From the NCBI RefSeq assembly GCF_000423125.1, contig NZ_AUHJ01000012.1:62001-126000 (forward strand): 64,000 nt of DNA, in the 5' to 3' direction. Within the stretch, counting starts at the first letter, position 1; the number at the start of each line of letters is the position of its first letter. Under the pieces are notes generated by a model that did not search any database, was not told the DNA's origin, and saw only the letters and a program-made list of their open reading frames with translations. This DNA is from Haliea salexigens DSM 19537 (GTDB lineage Bacteria > Pseudomonadota > Gammaproteobacteria > Pseudomonadales > Halieaceae). A program made the position numbers and the translations under genes. This document shows, in pieces, positions 44,355 through 54,222 of this stretch.

Positions 44355-45725
44355 TTGAGCGGACACATTCATATTCTGGGTATCTGCGGTACATTTATGG
44401 GCGGAATTGCGCTGTTGGCGCGCGAGCTCGGCTACCGCGTGACCGGCTCCGATGCCAACGTCTATCCCCCCATGAGTACGCAGCTGCAAGCCGCGGGCAT
44501 CGAGTTGATGGAGGGCTACGCGCCGGAGCATTTGCAGCCAGCGCCGGATACGGTGGTGGTGGGCAACGCGATGCGCCGCGGCAATCCCGCGGTCGAGTAC
44601 CTGTTGAACGCGGGGCTGCCCTACACCTCCGGGCCGCAATGGCTCGCCGAACACGTGCTGCAGGGCAAATGGGTGCTGGCGGTAGCGGGGACGCACGGCA
44701 AGACCACCACCAGCAGCCTGCTGGCCTGGATTCTGGACTATGCCGGACTGGCACCGGGTTTCCTGATTGGCGGTGTACCGGCAAACTTCGGTCAGTCCGC
44801 ACGCGGCACCAGCGGCAATTTCTTTGTGGTGGAAGCCGACGAATACGACACGGCCTTTTTTGACAAGCGCTCGAAGTTTGTTCACTACCGGCCGCGCACC
44901 GTGACCATCAACAATCTCGAGTTTGACCATGCGGACATCTTTCCGGACCTCGCGGCCATTCAGCGCCAGTTCCACCATCTCGTGCGCTGTGTGCCGGGGG
45001 AAGGGATGGTGATCCATCCGCAGGGGCAGGCAGCGGTTGATGATGTGCTGGCCATGGGGTGCTGGACGCCGGCGCAGTCGTTTACTCTGGACGGCGAGGC
45101 CGACTGGAGTGCCACCTTGCTGGCCCCGGATGCGTCGCGTTTTGCCGTGCGCGACCCTGCAGGGTCCACGGCGGAAGTTGCCTGGGGGTTCCTGGGGCAC
45201 CACAATGTGGAGAACGCACTGGCTGCGCTGGCAGCGGCGCGGCATGTGGGTGTGCCGTTGCAGCAGGGTGCGGCAGCGCTGGCCGGGTTCCGGGGGGTCA
45301 AGCGCCGGCTGGAATGGTTGGGTGAGGTGGGTGGTGTGACCGTCTATGACGACTTTGCGCATCACCCCACTGCCATTGCGACAACCCTGCAGGGTTTGCG
45401 CGCCAGCGCCGTCGGCCGCGTGATTGCCGTAGTTGAACCGCGCTCCAACACCATGCGTATCGGTCAACACCGACTTGCGCTGCAGGAATGTACGCGCGAC
45501 GCTGACGCCGTGTACTGGTTCCAGCCGCCGGGCATGGACTGGTCGCTCGATGCGGTCGCGGAGGCGAGTACTGTACCGGCCACCGTGGCCCACGACATCG
45601 ACCAGCTGGCGCGGCGTGTCGCGCAAGAGTCGCGACCCGGAGACCGGGTGGTCATAATGAGCAATGGCGGCTTTGGTGGCATTCACCAGCGTCTGCTGGA
45701 TGAATTGAAGGCGGTAAACTCCTGA
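44355..45725 (+). CDS. mpl: UDP-MurNAc:L-Ala-gamma-D-Glu-meso-DAP ligase
   Basis: Peptidoglycan recycling enzyme that joins salvaged tripeptide to UDP-MurNAc. 456 residues: HILGICGTFMGGIALLA, the P-loop AVAGTHGKTTTSSLLAWIL, EADEYDTAFFDKRSKFVHY (typical of Mpl rather than MurC) and SNTMRIG. The start is TTG at 44355 with GGAGG upstream; no ATG fits. The stop overlaps the exporter start (TGATG). Confidence 0.95.
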   Translation: MSGHIHILGICGTFMGGIALLARELGYRVTGSDANVYPPMSTQLQAAGIELMEGYAPEHLQPAPDTVVVGNAMRRGNPAVEYLLNAGLPYTSGPQWLAEHVLQGKWVLAVAGTHGKTTTSSLLAWILDYAGLAPGFLIGGVPANFGQSARGTSGNFFVVEADEYDTAFFDKRSKFVHYRPRTVTINNLEFDHADIFPDLAAIQRQFHHLVRCVPGEGMVIHPQGQAAVDDVLAMGCWTPAQSFTLDGEADWSATLLAPDASRFAVRDPAGSTAEVAWGFLGHHNVENALAALAAARHVGVPLQQGAAALAGFRGVKRRLEWLGEVGGVTVYDDFAHHPTAIATTLQGLRASAVGRVIAVVEPRSNTMRIGQHRLALQECTRDADAVYWFQPPGMDWSLDAVAEASTVPATVAHDIDQLARRVAQESRPGDRVVIMSNGGFGGIHQRLLDELKAVNS

Positions 45726-48346
45726 TGCGTAATCACCCTCTGCTCCACGCCTATGACACCCTGATACTGCGTCGCCCCTGGATCTCGCTGGCCCTCGTCG
45801 CCCTGGTGCTGGCACTCAGTGCCTCGCAACTGGGCAAAATCAAGCTCGATGCGTCGGCCGACTCCCTGATGTTGCAGGGTGACCCCGCGCTGGACTTCTT
45901 TCGCGAGGTGTCCGCTGAATACGGTGCCGAGGACTTCCTGCTGCTGACCTGGCAGCCCGAAGCGCCGCTGCTCAGTGACGCGTCGCTCGATCCGCTCAAG
46001 CGCATGGCGGACGAGCTGCGCACACTGCCGCGGGTGTCCTCCGTGGTTACCGTGTGGGATGTGCCGCTGCTGGAGAGCCCGCCGGTCAGCCTGTCGGATA
46101 TCACCTCCGGCGATCCGCTGCCCAGCCTGAACGACCCGCAGGTGGATCGCGCCATGGCGTTGGAAGAGTTCACCACCAGCCCCATTTACGCGGAATTGCT
46201 GGCCAGCCGCGACGGCGATCTGACCGCTGTGCAGGTCAACCTGCAACGAGACACGCGCTACTTCGACCTGTTGCAGCAGCGTGACGCGCTGCGCGCCAAG
46301 GCGGAGGCGGGTACCTTGAGCGCCGCGGAAGAGGCGGCCCTCGAGGCGGTCGAGGTGGAGTTCAAGGCCCACACGGCACAAGCGCTGGAGCAGCAGAGCC
46401 AGCTGGTGCGATCGGTGCGCACCATCGCCGATGGTTATCGCCAGCACGCACGTATTTTTGTCGGCGGTGTGCCAATGATCACGGCGGATATGGTCAGTTT
46501 CGTGCGCAGCGATCTGGTGCTGTTCGGCACGGCCATACTCGGCGTCATGCTGGTTGTGCTCGCTCTCATTTTCCGCCGCGTGCGTTGGACGGTGATTCCT
46601 CTGGCTACGTGCATGGCCTCTGTTACGGTGATGCTGGGCCTGCTGGGTTGGCTGGACTGGCGCATGACCGTGATCTCGTCGAACTTTGTTGCCGTGTTGT
46701 TGATCATCAGCCTCGCCATTGCCATCCATCTGGTGGTGCGCTACCGGGAACTGCATGCGGAGGCCCCGGAGGGTGACCTGCATGACCGTGTGTTGCAGAC
46801 GGTGGCGTTGATGGCGGTACCCTGCGTCTATACCGGCATTACCACCATCGTCGCGTTCATGTCGCTGGTGGTGTCCGGCATTCAGCCGGTGATCGATTTC
46901 GGCTGGATGATGACGGTGGGTATCCTGGTGGCACTGGTGTTGGCGTTCATTATGGTGCCATGCCTGATTGAAGTGTGGCCCAAAGGCCGCCCTTTCCGCT
47001 TCCGTCAGGAAGGCGAGCCGTTGACGCTGCATTTTGCGCGGGCGACCGAGCACTTCGGCAAAACCATCCTGGTGGCGACCGCGGTTGTTGTGGGGCTCAC
47101 GGTGCTGGGTATTTCGCGCCTGCAGGTGGAAAACCGCTTTATCGACTACTTCAAGGAGACCACGGAAATCTACCAGGGTATGGAGCTGCTGGATTCCCGT
47201 CTCGGCGGCACCATTCCACTGGACATCATTTTCTCCGGCCCCGATGCCGCAGCGCCGTTGCCGGGTCTGGAAGGCATGCAACCGGCGGCGGACGCGCCCG
47301 CGGACGACGATCCGTTCCTCGACGGTGACACAGCGGAATTCGCCGCCGCCGATGAGCCTGCTGCGGATGACTGGGGCGATGACTTCGATGGCGGATTCGA
47401 CGACTTCGCTGGCAGCGAAGACAGCTTCACCCCGAGCTACTGGTTCAGCCTGGAAGGCATGCGCCTGCTGGATGCGGCCCACGAGCACGTGGCCAGCCAG
47501 GAAGAAACCGGCAAGGTACTGTCGCTGTCGACCACGTTTTCGGTGGTGAAGGATCTGCTGGGCGACGACATCGGCAGCGTCGAGCTGGCGCTGGTGCAGA
47601 AGAGCCTCCCGGCGGACGTTGCCGAGCTGATGGTAGATCCCTATTTTTCCGAGGACAAAGAGCAGGCGCGCATTACCGTGCGGGTCAAAGAAACCAGTGA
47701 GCAATTGCGCCGCGATGCATTCCTGTCCCGCCTGCACAACGAGCTTGTTGAGGTGACCGGGCTGGCACCGGAGCGGATTCGTTTCACCGGCATGCTGGTG
47801 CTGTACAACAACGTCCTGCAAAGCCTGTTCCAGTCGCAGATTCTCACTCTGGGCGCTGTGTTCATCGCCATCATGCTCATGTTCCTGCTGCTGTTTCGCT
47901 CCCTGTCGCTGGCATTCATAGCGCTGGCGCCGAATATTGTGGCCGCCGGTATGGTGCTCGGCGTTATGGGTCTGGCGGGTATTCCGCTGGATATCATGAC
48001 CATTACCATTGCCGCCATTGTGGTGGGCATCGGTGTGGATGACTGTATTCACTACGTACACCGGTTTCAGCGGGAGTTCCCGCGCGACCGCAATTACGTG
48101 GCGGCCATGTACCGTTGTCACGGGAGTATTGGCCGGGCCATGTACTACACAACAGTGACGGTAGTGATCGGCTTTTCGATGCTGACCCTGTCCAATTTCA
48201 ATCCGAGTATTTATTTCGGCCTGCTCACGGTGCTGGCGATGGCGGTGGCAGTGATTGGTGCGCTGCTGCTGTTGCCCAGATTGATTCTGCTGATGCGCCC
48301 CCTCGGCCCCGAGGCCGATGTTTCCACCGGGGCGGAGGTGGGTTGA
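45725..48346 (+). CDS. RND-superfamily (MMPL-type) exporter
   Basis: Inner-membrane protein of 873 residues with the twelve-helix, two-loop RND layout. One helix lies at the N-terminus, with groups near residues 255-420 and after 700 (GVMGLAGIPLDIMTITIAAI, GIGVDDCIHYVHRF). The relatives are lipid/hopanoid-type exporters. An acidic Asp/Ala-rich stretch (about residues 510-570, AADDDPFLDGDTAEF then DDWGDDFDGGFDDF) interrupts the second periplasmic loop. Substrate unknown. It is coupled to mpl upstream and YkgJ downstream. Confidence 0.88.
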   Translation: MRNHPLLHAYDTLILRRPWISLALVALVLALSASQLGKIKLDASADSLMLQGDPALDFFREVSAEYGAEDFLLLTWQPEAPLLSDASLDPLKRMADELRTLPRVSSVVTVWDVPLLESPPVSLSDITSGDPLPSLNDPQVDRAMALEEFTTSPIYAELLASRDGDLTAVQVNLQRDTRYFDLLQQRDALRAKAEAGTLSAAEEAALEAVEVEFKAHTAQALEQQSQLVRSVRTIADGYRQHARIFVGGVPMITADMVSFVRSDLVLFGTAILGVMLVVLALIFRRVRWTVIPLATCMASVTVMLGLLGWLDWRMTVISSNFVAVLLIISLAIAIHLVVRYRELHAEAPEGDLHDRVLQTVALMAVPCVYTGITTIVAFMSLVVSGIQPVIDFGWMMTVGILVALVLAFIMVPCLIEVWPKGRPFRFRQEGEPLTLHFARATEHFGKTILVATAVVVGLTVLGISRLQVENRFIDYFKETTEIYQGMELLDSRLGGTIPLDIIFSGPDAAAPLPGLEGMQPAADAPADDDPFLDGDTAEFAAADEPAADDWGDDFDGGFDDFAGSEDSFTPSYWFSLEGMRLLDAAHEHVASQEETGKVLSLSTTFSVVKDLLGDDIGSVELALVQKSLPADVAELMVDPYFSEDKEQARITVRVKETSEQLRRDAFLSRLHNELVEVTGLAPERIRFTGMLVLYNNVLQSLFQSQILTLGAVFIAIMLMFLLLFRSLSLAFIALAPNIVAAGMVLGVMGLAGIPLDIMTITIAAIVVGIGVDDCIHYVHRFQREFPRDRNYVAAMYRCHGSIGRAMYYTTVTVVIGFSMLTLSNFNPSIYFGLLTVLAMAVAVIGALLLLPRLILLMRPLGPEADVSTGAEVG

Positions 48347-48603
48347 TGCAGTGTCGCGCCGGGTGTGGTGCCTGCTGTGTGGCACCTTCCATCTCTACAC
48401 GCTTTTACGGCATGCCCGAGGGCAAGCCGGCGGGGGTGCGCTGTGTTCACCTGACGCCGGAGCGCCTCTGCGGGTTGTTTGGCGACCCCAGACGTCCCGC
48501 GGTGTGCAGTGCTTTTCAGGCGGATGCCGACGTGTGCGGTGACAACCGCAGGGTGGCATTGGCCAATCTGGAGCAGCTGGAAGTTCTCAGCCGCCCTGAC
48601 TGA
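48346..48603 (+). CDS. YkgJ-family cysteine-cluster protein
   Basis: 85 residues with an N-terminal CRAGCGACC cluster and later RCVHLTPERLCGLF and VCSAF cysteines, the pattern of the YkgJ zinc/iron-binding family. The ATG overlaps the exporter stop. Function unknown. Confidence 0.88.
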   Translation: MQCRAGCGACCVAPSISTRFYGMPEGKPAGVRCVHLTPERLCGLFGDPRRPAVCSAFQADADVCGDNRRVALANLEQLEVLSRPD

Positions 48604-48616
48604 ACGGGAGTACCCG

Positions 48617-49216
48617 ATGTCGACAACCGAATTGCCCCTGTTTCCCCTGTCTGCGGTGCTCTTGCCCTACGGCAAGATGCCCCTGCAGATTTTTGAACAG
48701 CGTTACCTGGACCTGGTGCGTGACTGCATGAAGAGCGGCACCGACTTCGGTGTAGTCTGGATACGTCGCGGTGAGGAAGTGGCGGTGAAGGGCTCGCGGC
48801 AACAACTTGGCGACCTCGGAACGCTCGCACGCATTGTGGACTTCGACCAGCTGCCGAACGGTTTGCTGGGCGTGACAATCGAAGGCCGGGAACGGTTTCA
48901 CCTCAGCGATACGCGGGTGGCGTCGAATGGGCTGGTATTGGGTAATGTCGTATTCGAGTCGATGCCCGAACAGGCCGAATTTGATGATGCGTGGCTATCG
49001 TTGCGGGAAATTCTGGAAAACCTGAAACAGCATCCCCATGTCAGGCGCATGGGGCTGGAGATCGACTTTGATGACGCCTGGCAAGTGGGGTACACGCTGG
49101 CGCAGCTGTTGCCACTGGAGGAGTCACTGAAGTACTCCCTCCTCAACGCCGGCGACGTTGAGGAGTTGATGGATCAACTGGATCTCATCCTGAGCGATAT
49201 CAGCGGTGAGGGCTAG
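48617..49216 (+). CDS. LON substrate-binding-domain protein
   Basis: 199 residues matching the N-terminal substrate-binding domain of Lon (LPLFPLSAVLLPYGKMPLQI, FEQRYLDLVRDC) without ATPase or protease domains. Such stand-alone proteins are common in gammaproteobacteria and may act as adaptors. ATG 48617 with GGGAG upstream, 13 bp after YkgJ. Confidence 0.9.
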   Translation: MSTTELPLFPLSAVLLPYGKMPLQIFEQRYLDLVRDCMKSGTDFGVVWIRRGEEVAVKGSRQQLGDLGTLARIVDFDQLPNGLLGVTIEGRERFHLSDTRVASNGLVLGNVVFESMPEQAEFDDAWLSLREILENLKQHPHVRRMGLEIDFDDAWQVGYTLAQLLPLEESLKYSLLNAGDVEELMDQLDLILSDISGEG

Positions 49217-49232
49217 CTCGCGTCAGAATCTG

Positions 49233-49883
49233 TCAGCTCTCTGAAAGCTCTGCCAGCAGTGCTTCCGCTTCGGCCTTGCGGGCTGCGTCGGCAGCGCTAC
49301 GTCCGGGTCGAGGTGCTGCCCTGAGGGCACGTCGTAAATGCTCTTTTGCCTTTGCAGTCTCGCCTTCGCTCGCCAGAAATTCAGCGAGGAAAAAGTTACT
49401 GTCTATACCCTCGGGGTTTGCCTGCAGGCCCGCTTCAAGGTACTTGAGCGCTTTCTTGCTATTCCCAAAGCCCACCGGCCAGCCGGGTACGCGCGCATAC
49501 AGCGTGCCGAGACTGGTGAGAGCTGCGCCGTCGCTGACGGTTGCATCAATGGCCACGGCTCGCTCGAAATCGTCGCGAGCGGCTTTGGCGTAACCCAGTG
49601 CGTCAAGGCCACCGACAACGCCCGCGAACGACGAGCGGATGATGCCGCACCAGGTGAGTGCCTGGGCGTCATCCGGCTGCTCATCGAGCAGTTTGTCACA
49701 GCGCGCGAGCAAACCGCCATAGGCCCCTTCCTGCTCCTGCGCCGCCAGTTCGAAGTTGACGTGTTCCCACTGTTTACGAAGCGCGCTCACCTCGGCGTCT
49801 ACTGAAGCGAGTGCGGGTGTGATGGCGGCAAGGCCTGCAAGTACACCAAAAAGTGTGGAGCACAGTCGAGGGTATGTTCGCAT
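49233..49883 (-). CDS. Exported TPR-like protein
   Basis: 216 residues with a signal peptide (MRTYPRLCSTLFGVLAGLAAITPALA) and two or three tetratricopeptide-like helical repeats (AKAARDDFERAVAID, KKALKYLEAGLQANPEG, KEHLRRALRAAP). Probably a periplasmic scaffold. It lies 68 bp downstream of phoD on the same strand. Function unknown. Confidence 0.8.
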   Translation of the reverse strand: MRTYPRLCSTLFGVLAGLAAITPALASVDAEVSALRKQWEHVNFELAAQEQEGAYGGLLARCDKLLDEQPDDAQALTWCGIIRSSFAGVVGGLDALGYAKAARDDFERAVAIDATVSDGAALTSLGTLYARVPGWPVGFGNSKKALKYLEAGLQANPEGIDSNFFLAEFLASEGETAKAKEHLRRALRAAPRPGRSAADAARKAEAEALLAELSES

Positions 49884-49951
49884 GGTGCAGTCTCTCCAGG
49901 AGCGTTCAGGGCACTATACGAGGAAAACCTTAACGTGGCCTTATGCGCATC

Positions 49952-51643
49952 TCAGCCAGCACTTTGGCCTGCAACCTCGTAGCGCAGCCCCGAGTCGCTG
50001 TGACTCATTACCACACTGCGAAGCATGCCGGTGTGGTACTCACGGCTGAGGATATTACTGACCTTGACAAAATCAGCCTGCAGTCGCTCCGGGGTGACCC
50101 GTAAACGCAGGTAACCGTTGCTGATGCCGTTGGTCCAAAGCACCTCGGGGTTGCTGGAGACCAGCCGCTCGTCCATCCTCCGCGCACCCTCAGTGCCGAA
50201 TTCAAGGAAATCGCCGGGTGAGGTGATGCCTGTGGTACCCAGCTCAACTCCCATCGCACGGCCTCCGTTGTCGTACAGTGCATTCTGCCAGAAGCTGTGG
50301 CTATCGCCAGTCAGCACCACGAGGTCGTTGGCGCCGGCATCCTGGCAGCTCTGGTAGAACGCCTGCCGTGCCTTCGGGTAGCCGTCCCAGGGGTCGAGGT
50401 AGAGCGGAAGGCCCAGCTCCCCGAGGCGCTGGAAGTACTGCGCGCGTTGCAGATTTTCACTACTCACCCGGCTCTTGAGGTAGCTCATGTCCGCAGCATC
50501 AAGCCTGGGGGCAGACATTCTCGCCATGGGTATCTGATTGCCCAGCAGGCGCCAGGGCCGCGCAGCCGAAACTGATTCGGCCAGTGCGGTCGCCGCGAAG
50601 GCCTGCATATCAGCCGACAGCATTTCCCGCCCGGGCGCGCCCACAACGTCGCGCAGGAAGGCAACGGCCGAGGCCGGTGTCATCTCCAGCAGCGCTGGTA
50701 TGTCATAGTCAATTTGCTGTGCACGACCGGTGTGACGTGTTTCCAGTGTTACCAGTGAGGCCAGGTCACCGAAGCGGAAATGTCGCCAGTAGGCCGCCGG
50801 GTCTTCGCCACGGCCCGGTTCACGCACCGGCATCCATTCATACCAGGCCTGCAGGGAAGCGCTGCGCCGCGTGCGCCAGCTGCCCTCCGTTGCGGGTTGG
50901 TGGTTCTCCGCGCCTTCCTGCCAGGGGTTGTTGGTGGATTCGTGATCGTCCCACAGGGGAATCAGCGGGTGCGCGGCATGCATTTCTCGCGATTGCGCGT
51001 CCGCCTTGTACTGGGCGTGTCGCAGCCGACAGTCGGCGAGCGATACCATTTCCCGCGGCGGGTTGTGCTGCCGCCCCAGCTGCGCACCAATCCCGCCGCC
51101 ATAGCCATCGGGGCCGTACTCGTAGAGGTAGTCCCCGAGGTGCAACACGAATTCGACCGACTCATCCCGGGCAATGGCCTCGTAGGCATTGAAGTAACCA
51201 AAAGGGAAGTTGGAGCACGACGCCACTGCCAGGCCGAGGTAATCCAGGGCTCCATTGGGGAGGGTGCGAGTACGGCCCACGGGCGATGTCTGCGCACCGG
51301 CACGAAAGCGGTAGTAGTAGGTGGCACCCGGTTTCAGGCCGTCGACCACAACCTTTACGGTGTGGTCGCGTTGTTGCCCGGTTGCGCTACGTCCGCGCTG
51401 CAGGGTGTGATCAAAGGTCGGGTTCTCAGCGATTTCCCACTCGCACTCGGCGACGCTGGCTGTGGTGGTCAACCGCGTCCACAGTACAACAGAGCTGTGG
51501 TCCGGGTCTCCGCTTGCTACGCCGTGTTGGAAGACGCTATCCGGGTTCGCGGTAGCGCCCGGCACACGCAGCCCGACCGGTAGCAACAGGCTTGCAGACA
51601 ACCCGGAGAGAATCTGGCGGCGGGTCAGTGGAAGGCGTTTCAT
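49952..51643 (-). CDS. phoD: PhoD-family alkaline phosphatase/phosphodiesterase
   Basis: Exported calcium/iron-dependent phosphatase that releases phosphate from mono- or diesters. ATG 51643 with AGGAAA upstream gives 563 residues with a twin-arginine-like signal (LTRRQILSGLSASLLL). Family motifs are HGVASGDPDHSSVVLWTR, LHLGDYLYEYG, WDDHESTNN and VLTGDSHSFW. It follows a TonB receptor gene, and a terminator lies between them. Confidence 0.92.
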   Translation of the reverse strand: MKRLPLTRRQILSGLSASLLLPVGLRVPGATANPDSVFQHGVASGDPDHSSVVLWTRLTTTASVAECEWEIAENPTFDHTLQRGRSATGQQRDHTVKVVVDGLKPGATYYYRFRAGAQTSPVGRTRTLPNGALDYLGLAVASCSNFPFGYFNAYEAIARDESVEFVLHLGDYLYEYGPDGYGGGIGAQLGRQHNPPREMVSLADCRLRHAQYKADAQSREMHAAHPLIPLWDDHESTNNPWQEGAENHQPATEGSWRTRRSASLQAWYEWMPVREPGRGEDPAAYWRHFRFGDLASLVTLETRHTGRAQQIDYDIPALLEMTPASAVAFLRDVVGAPGREMLSADMQAFAATALAESVSAARPWRLLGNQIPMARMSAPRLDAADMSYLKSRVSSENLQRAQYFQRLGELGLPLYLDPWDGYPKARQAFYQSCQDAGANDLVVLTGDSHSFWQNALYDNGGRAMGVELGTTGITSPGDFLEFGTEGARRMDERLVSSNPEVLWTNGISNGYLRLRVTPERLQADFVKVSNILSREYHTGMLRSVVMSHSDSGLRYEVAGQSAG

Positions 51644-51658
51644 GTCATTTCCTCGCAT

Positions 51659-51682
51659 AAAAAAGCCGGCCCGTGGGCCGGC
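51659..51682 (-). terminator. Terminator between TonB receptor and phoD
   Basis: Minus-strand GCCGGCC/GGCCGGC stem and T-run, ending 16 bp upstream of the phoD start codon. phoD must use read-through or a promoter inside the receptor gene; I see no promoter in the short gap. Confidence 0.88.
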
Positions 51683-51700
51683 AAGCACGCTTACAGGGTT

Positions 51701-54073
51701 CTAGAGATCCACTGTCAGTGACGCGGAGACGGTGCGCGGCGCGCCGATCCAGGCGCCTTCCCCTGCGATACCGCCCAGATAGTCTTCGTCGAAGGCGTTG
51801 TTCAGCAGCAGGGTGATGCTCCAGTTGCCAGCGCCGTTGGACACTCCGCCACCGTTGAGTGTGATGTAGGCATCCACCGTGGTGTAGCTGTCCGCTACCC
51901 AGCTGTTGTCGAGCCGTATGGGCCGCTCACCGGTATATTTGCCGCTGATTCCCGTCGCCAGTCGGTCGCCGGTCCAATCCAGTGACAGAACCAGTTGCTG
52001 GTCGGGAATACCCACCACATCGTTGCCTGGTGCAATACCCAGGCCGGTGTCTACCGCGGGGTCACCCGTGCCCACGTAGCTGGCGTCGTTCAGAGTGAAT
52101 GCACTGTAGAGCGAGAGCTTGTCGCTGAGACGGTAGTCCGCTGTAAGCTCGACACCATCCGATTCGATGCCGCCGGCGTTGAAGTAGGTGCCGTTGGTGC
52201 CGATCAGGTAGTCGGGTCCCGCGGCGCTTTCGGGGCTGAGGAAAATGATGCGATTCTCAAAGTCGGTCTGGAACGCGGTTGCGGTAAGGAACAGGTCGCC
52301 GTTGCGATAACGCAGGCCCGCCTCCAGGTTCTCGGCTGTTTCCGGCTCAAGGGCGTCCAGGTCTGACTCGGGCCGTTCCAGAATCTCGTCGTAGATGGCT
52401 TTGAAATTCTCTGCGTAGCCGGCGAAGAATTCGAGTCCTTCAATCGGGGTCTCCCACAGCAGCCCACCGGAGAACAGAACGTCCGAGTCAGAATTGACCT
52501 TCACATCTGTGGTCTCGGCAAAGTTGTCCTGGCGCTCCAGGTCGACCAGGAATTGCTTGATGCCCAGCGTCAATTGCACAGAGGCAAGCTGCAGACTGTC
52601 TTCCGCATACCATTTGAAAACTTCCTGCGGGTAGCTGCGATCGTACTGTGTCCAGTACGGTATGTTGTCGAACTCGATGCCCACGCGAGCGTCGGTAAGC
52701 TTCTGCCAGGTGCGCGTCTCGTCGCGCTGCTGGTCTTCATACCAGAGCCCTGCGCGCAGCGTGTTGGCAAGGCCACCCAGGTCAGCGCTCCAATCGCCAT
52801 CGACCATGAAGCCATAGCGCTCCTTTTGGTAGTTGGTGTGGCGGTAGGATTGCACCGGTATCGCCCCGGCCGCGTAGCAGGCAGGGTCGTAGTTGGCACC
52901 GGCACCACCGTAGGGAAAGGTGATGGAGGAGGTGCAGCCCGCGCGTGGGCTCAGCGCATTACCGGCGCCATCGACGAAATAGATTTGGCCCAGTGCGCCG
53001 CCACCGTTAACGCTGGCTGCGCCCAGTGCTTCTGACTCGGGTCCAGAACCATCGTTCACGACGTCAACCAGGTAGGGCGGAATCCAGTCTCCGCGGCCTT
53101 CGTTGTCGTGATAGTAGCCACCCACGGACAGGCGCACGTCACTGCTGAGCTCCATGCTGGCCTTCACGTACGCCAGCAGGTTTTCGCGCAGGGTGGACCA
53201 GCCGCGGCGATAAACCTGGTCCACATAGGGAATGCCGGTCCAGATGTCCGTTAGTCGGTCCCACTCCGGGTTGCTGCGAAATTCCTCGGGGCTGAACAGG
53301 CGCTGGTAGTTGTCTTCGTGTGTGTCGTCGTAGGAAATGTACGCGGTGATATCCGTGTTGCCGATTTCAGAGATCATCTTGGCGGCCAGGTGGTCGCGCT
53401 CGTTTTCCGCCGCACCGTTAACCCAGTCGCTGGCACTCTGGTGCGAGGCTGAAAACCATGCGCGCGTGCCACTGGCAAGCCGACCGGTATCCAACCGTAC
53501 GTAGTAGCGTTCGGCATCGTACTCGCCGGCTGAGCCCTGAAAGCGAATGCGCGCTTCTTCCTCGGGATCATCGGAGACGAAGTCTATGGTGCCGCCGAGT
53601 GCGTCGAGAGCACGTGAGGCAATGTCAGCCGTGCCCTGGGAGACCGTGACCGTGCGCAGGTTGGCGGTGTCCAGGTAGCGGTTTGCCTTGGCACCGCCGC
53701 CGTAGCCGCTGCCGCCGTTGGGTATGCCGTCCAGTGTGGTGCCAATCTGTTGCTCATCGAGACTGTTCTGGAAGCCGCGCACCGCAATGGTCGTGGACCA
53801 GTCATCGAATCCGTAGGCATCGCCTTCCTGAATCGAAACGCCGGGCAGGTTGTCGATCAGGGCATTCACACTGGTCATCGGCGACTGCTGCATTTTCATA
53901 CTGTCGGTAACCACGTTGTTGCCATAGTACTGGCTGCGCGCCACCACGGTGATTTCTTCCAGCGCGGGGTCGCTATTCTGTGCACCCGCGGCAGCAGAAA
54001 GCGAGAGACCGCTGGCAATAGCCAGACGCACAAGGCGCGCGCACGGACAACGAGCGAAATTCGGTTGATACAT
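51701..54073 (-). CDS. TonB-dependent outer-membrane receptor next to phoD
   Basis: 790 residues from ATG 54073, which has GGGGA five bases upstream (an ATG at 54085 lacks a site). Signal peptide ending near AAAGA, TonB box EEITVVARSQ, plug domain, and a barrel ending SASLTVDL. The plug has the unusual GIPNGGSGYGGGAKANRYLDT stretch. Genetic linkage to PhoD suggests uptake of a phosphorylated organic compound, as inference. The 149-bp gap upstream shows no convincing Pho box. Confidence 0.9.
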   Translation of the reverse strand: MYQPNFARCPCARLVRLAIASGLSLSAAAGAQNSDPALEEITVVARSQYYGNNVVTDSMKMQQSPMTSVNALIDNLPGVSIQEGDAYGFDDWSTTIAVRGFQNSLDEQQIGTTLDGIPNGGSGYGGGAKANRYLDTANLRTVTVSQGTADIASRALDALGGTIDFVSDDPEEEARIRFQGSAGEYDAERYYVRLDTGRLASGTRAWFSASHQSASDWVNGAAENERDHLAAKMISEIGNTDITAYISYDDTHEDNYQRLFSPEEFRSNPEWDRLTDIWTGIPYVDQVYRRGWSTLRENLLAYVKASMELSSDVRLSVGGYYHDNEGRGDWIPPYLVDVVNDGSGPESEALGAASVNGGGALGQIYFVDGAGNALSPRAGCTSSITFPYGGAGANYDPACYAAGAIPVQSYRHTNYQKERYGFMVDGDWSADLGGLANTLRAGLWYEDQQRDETRTWQKLTDARVGIEFDNIPYWTQYDRSYPQEVFKWYAEDSLQLASVQLTLGIKQFLVDLERQDNFAETTDVKVNSDSDVLFSGGLLWETPIEGLEFFAGYAENFKAIYDEILERPESDLDALEPETAENLEAGLRYRNGDLFLTATAFQTDFENRIIFLSPESAAGPDYLIGTNGTYFNAGGIESDGVELTADYRLSDKLSLYSAFTLNDASYVGTGDPAVDTGLGIAPGNDVVGIPDQQLVLSLDWTGDRLATGISGKYTGERPIRLDNSWVADSYTTVDAYITLNGGGVSNGAGNWSITLLLNNAFDEDYLGGIAGEGAWIGAPRTVSASLTVDL

Positions 54074-54222
54074 ACCCTTCCCCATTCGAACAAAGCGTTG
54101 GTGTGAGGCTCGGCACCAGGTCGACGTGAATCGCAGCTGACCTGATTGCCGGCGAGCGCTACTTTAGGCAGCGCTTATGAACGCGCCGTGAAGAAGGGAT
54201 GATGATTTTGTGAAATTGACGG

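Noticed and set aside
45683-48385. 900-residue open frame antisense to the RND exporter
   Set aside because: It mirrors a well-supported gene, is full of His/Gln/Arg as expected from reading GC-rich codons backwards, and matches no family.
54074-54222. Pho box upstream of the phoD-linked TonB receptor
   Set aside because: A minus-strand CTTCACG-GCGC-GTTCATA has the right 11-bp period but too few matches to the CTGTCAT repeats.
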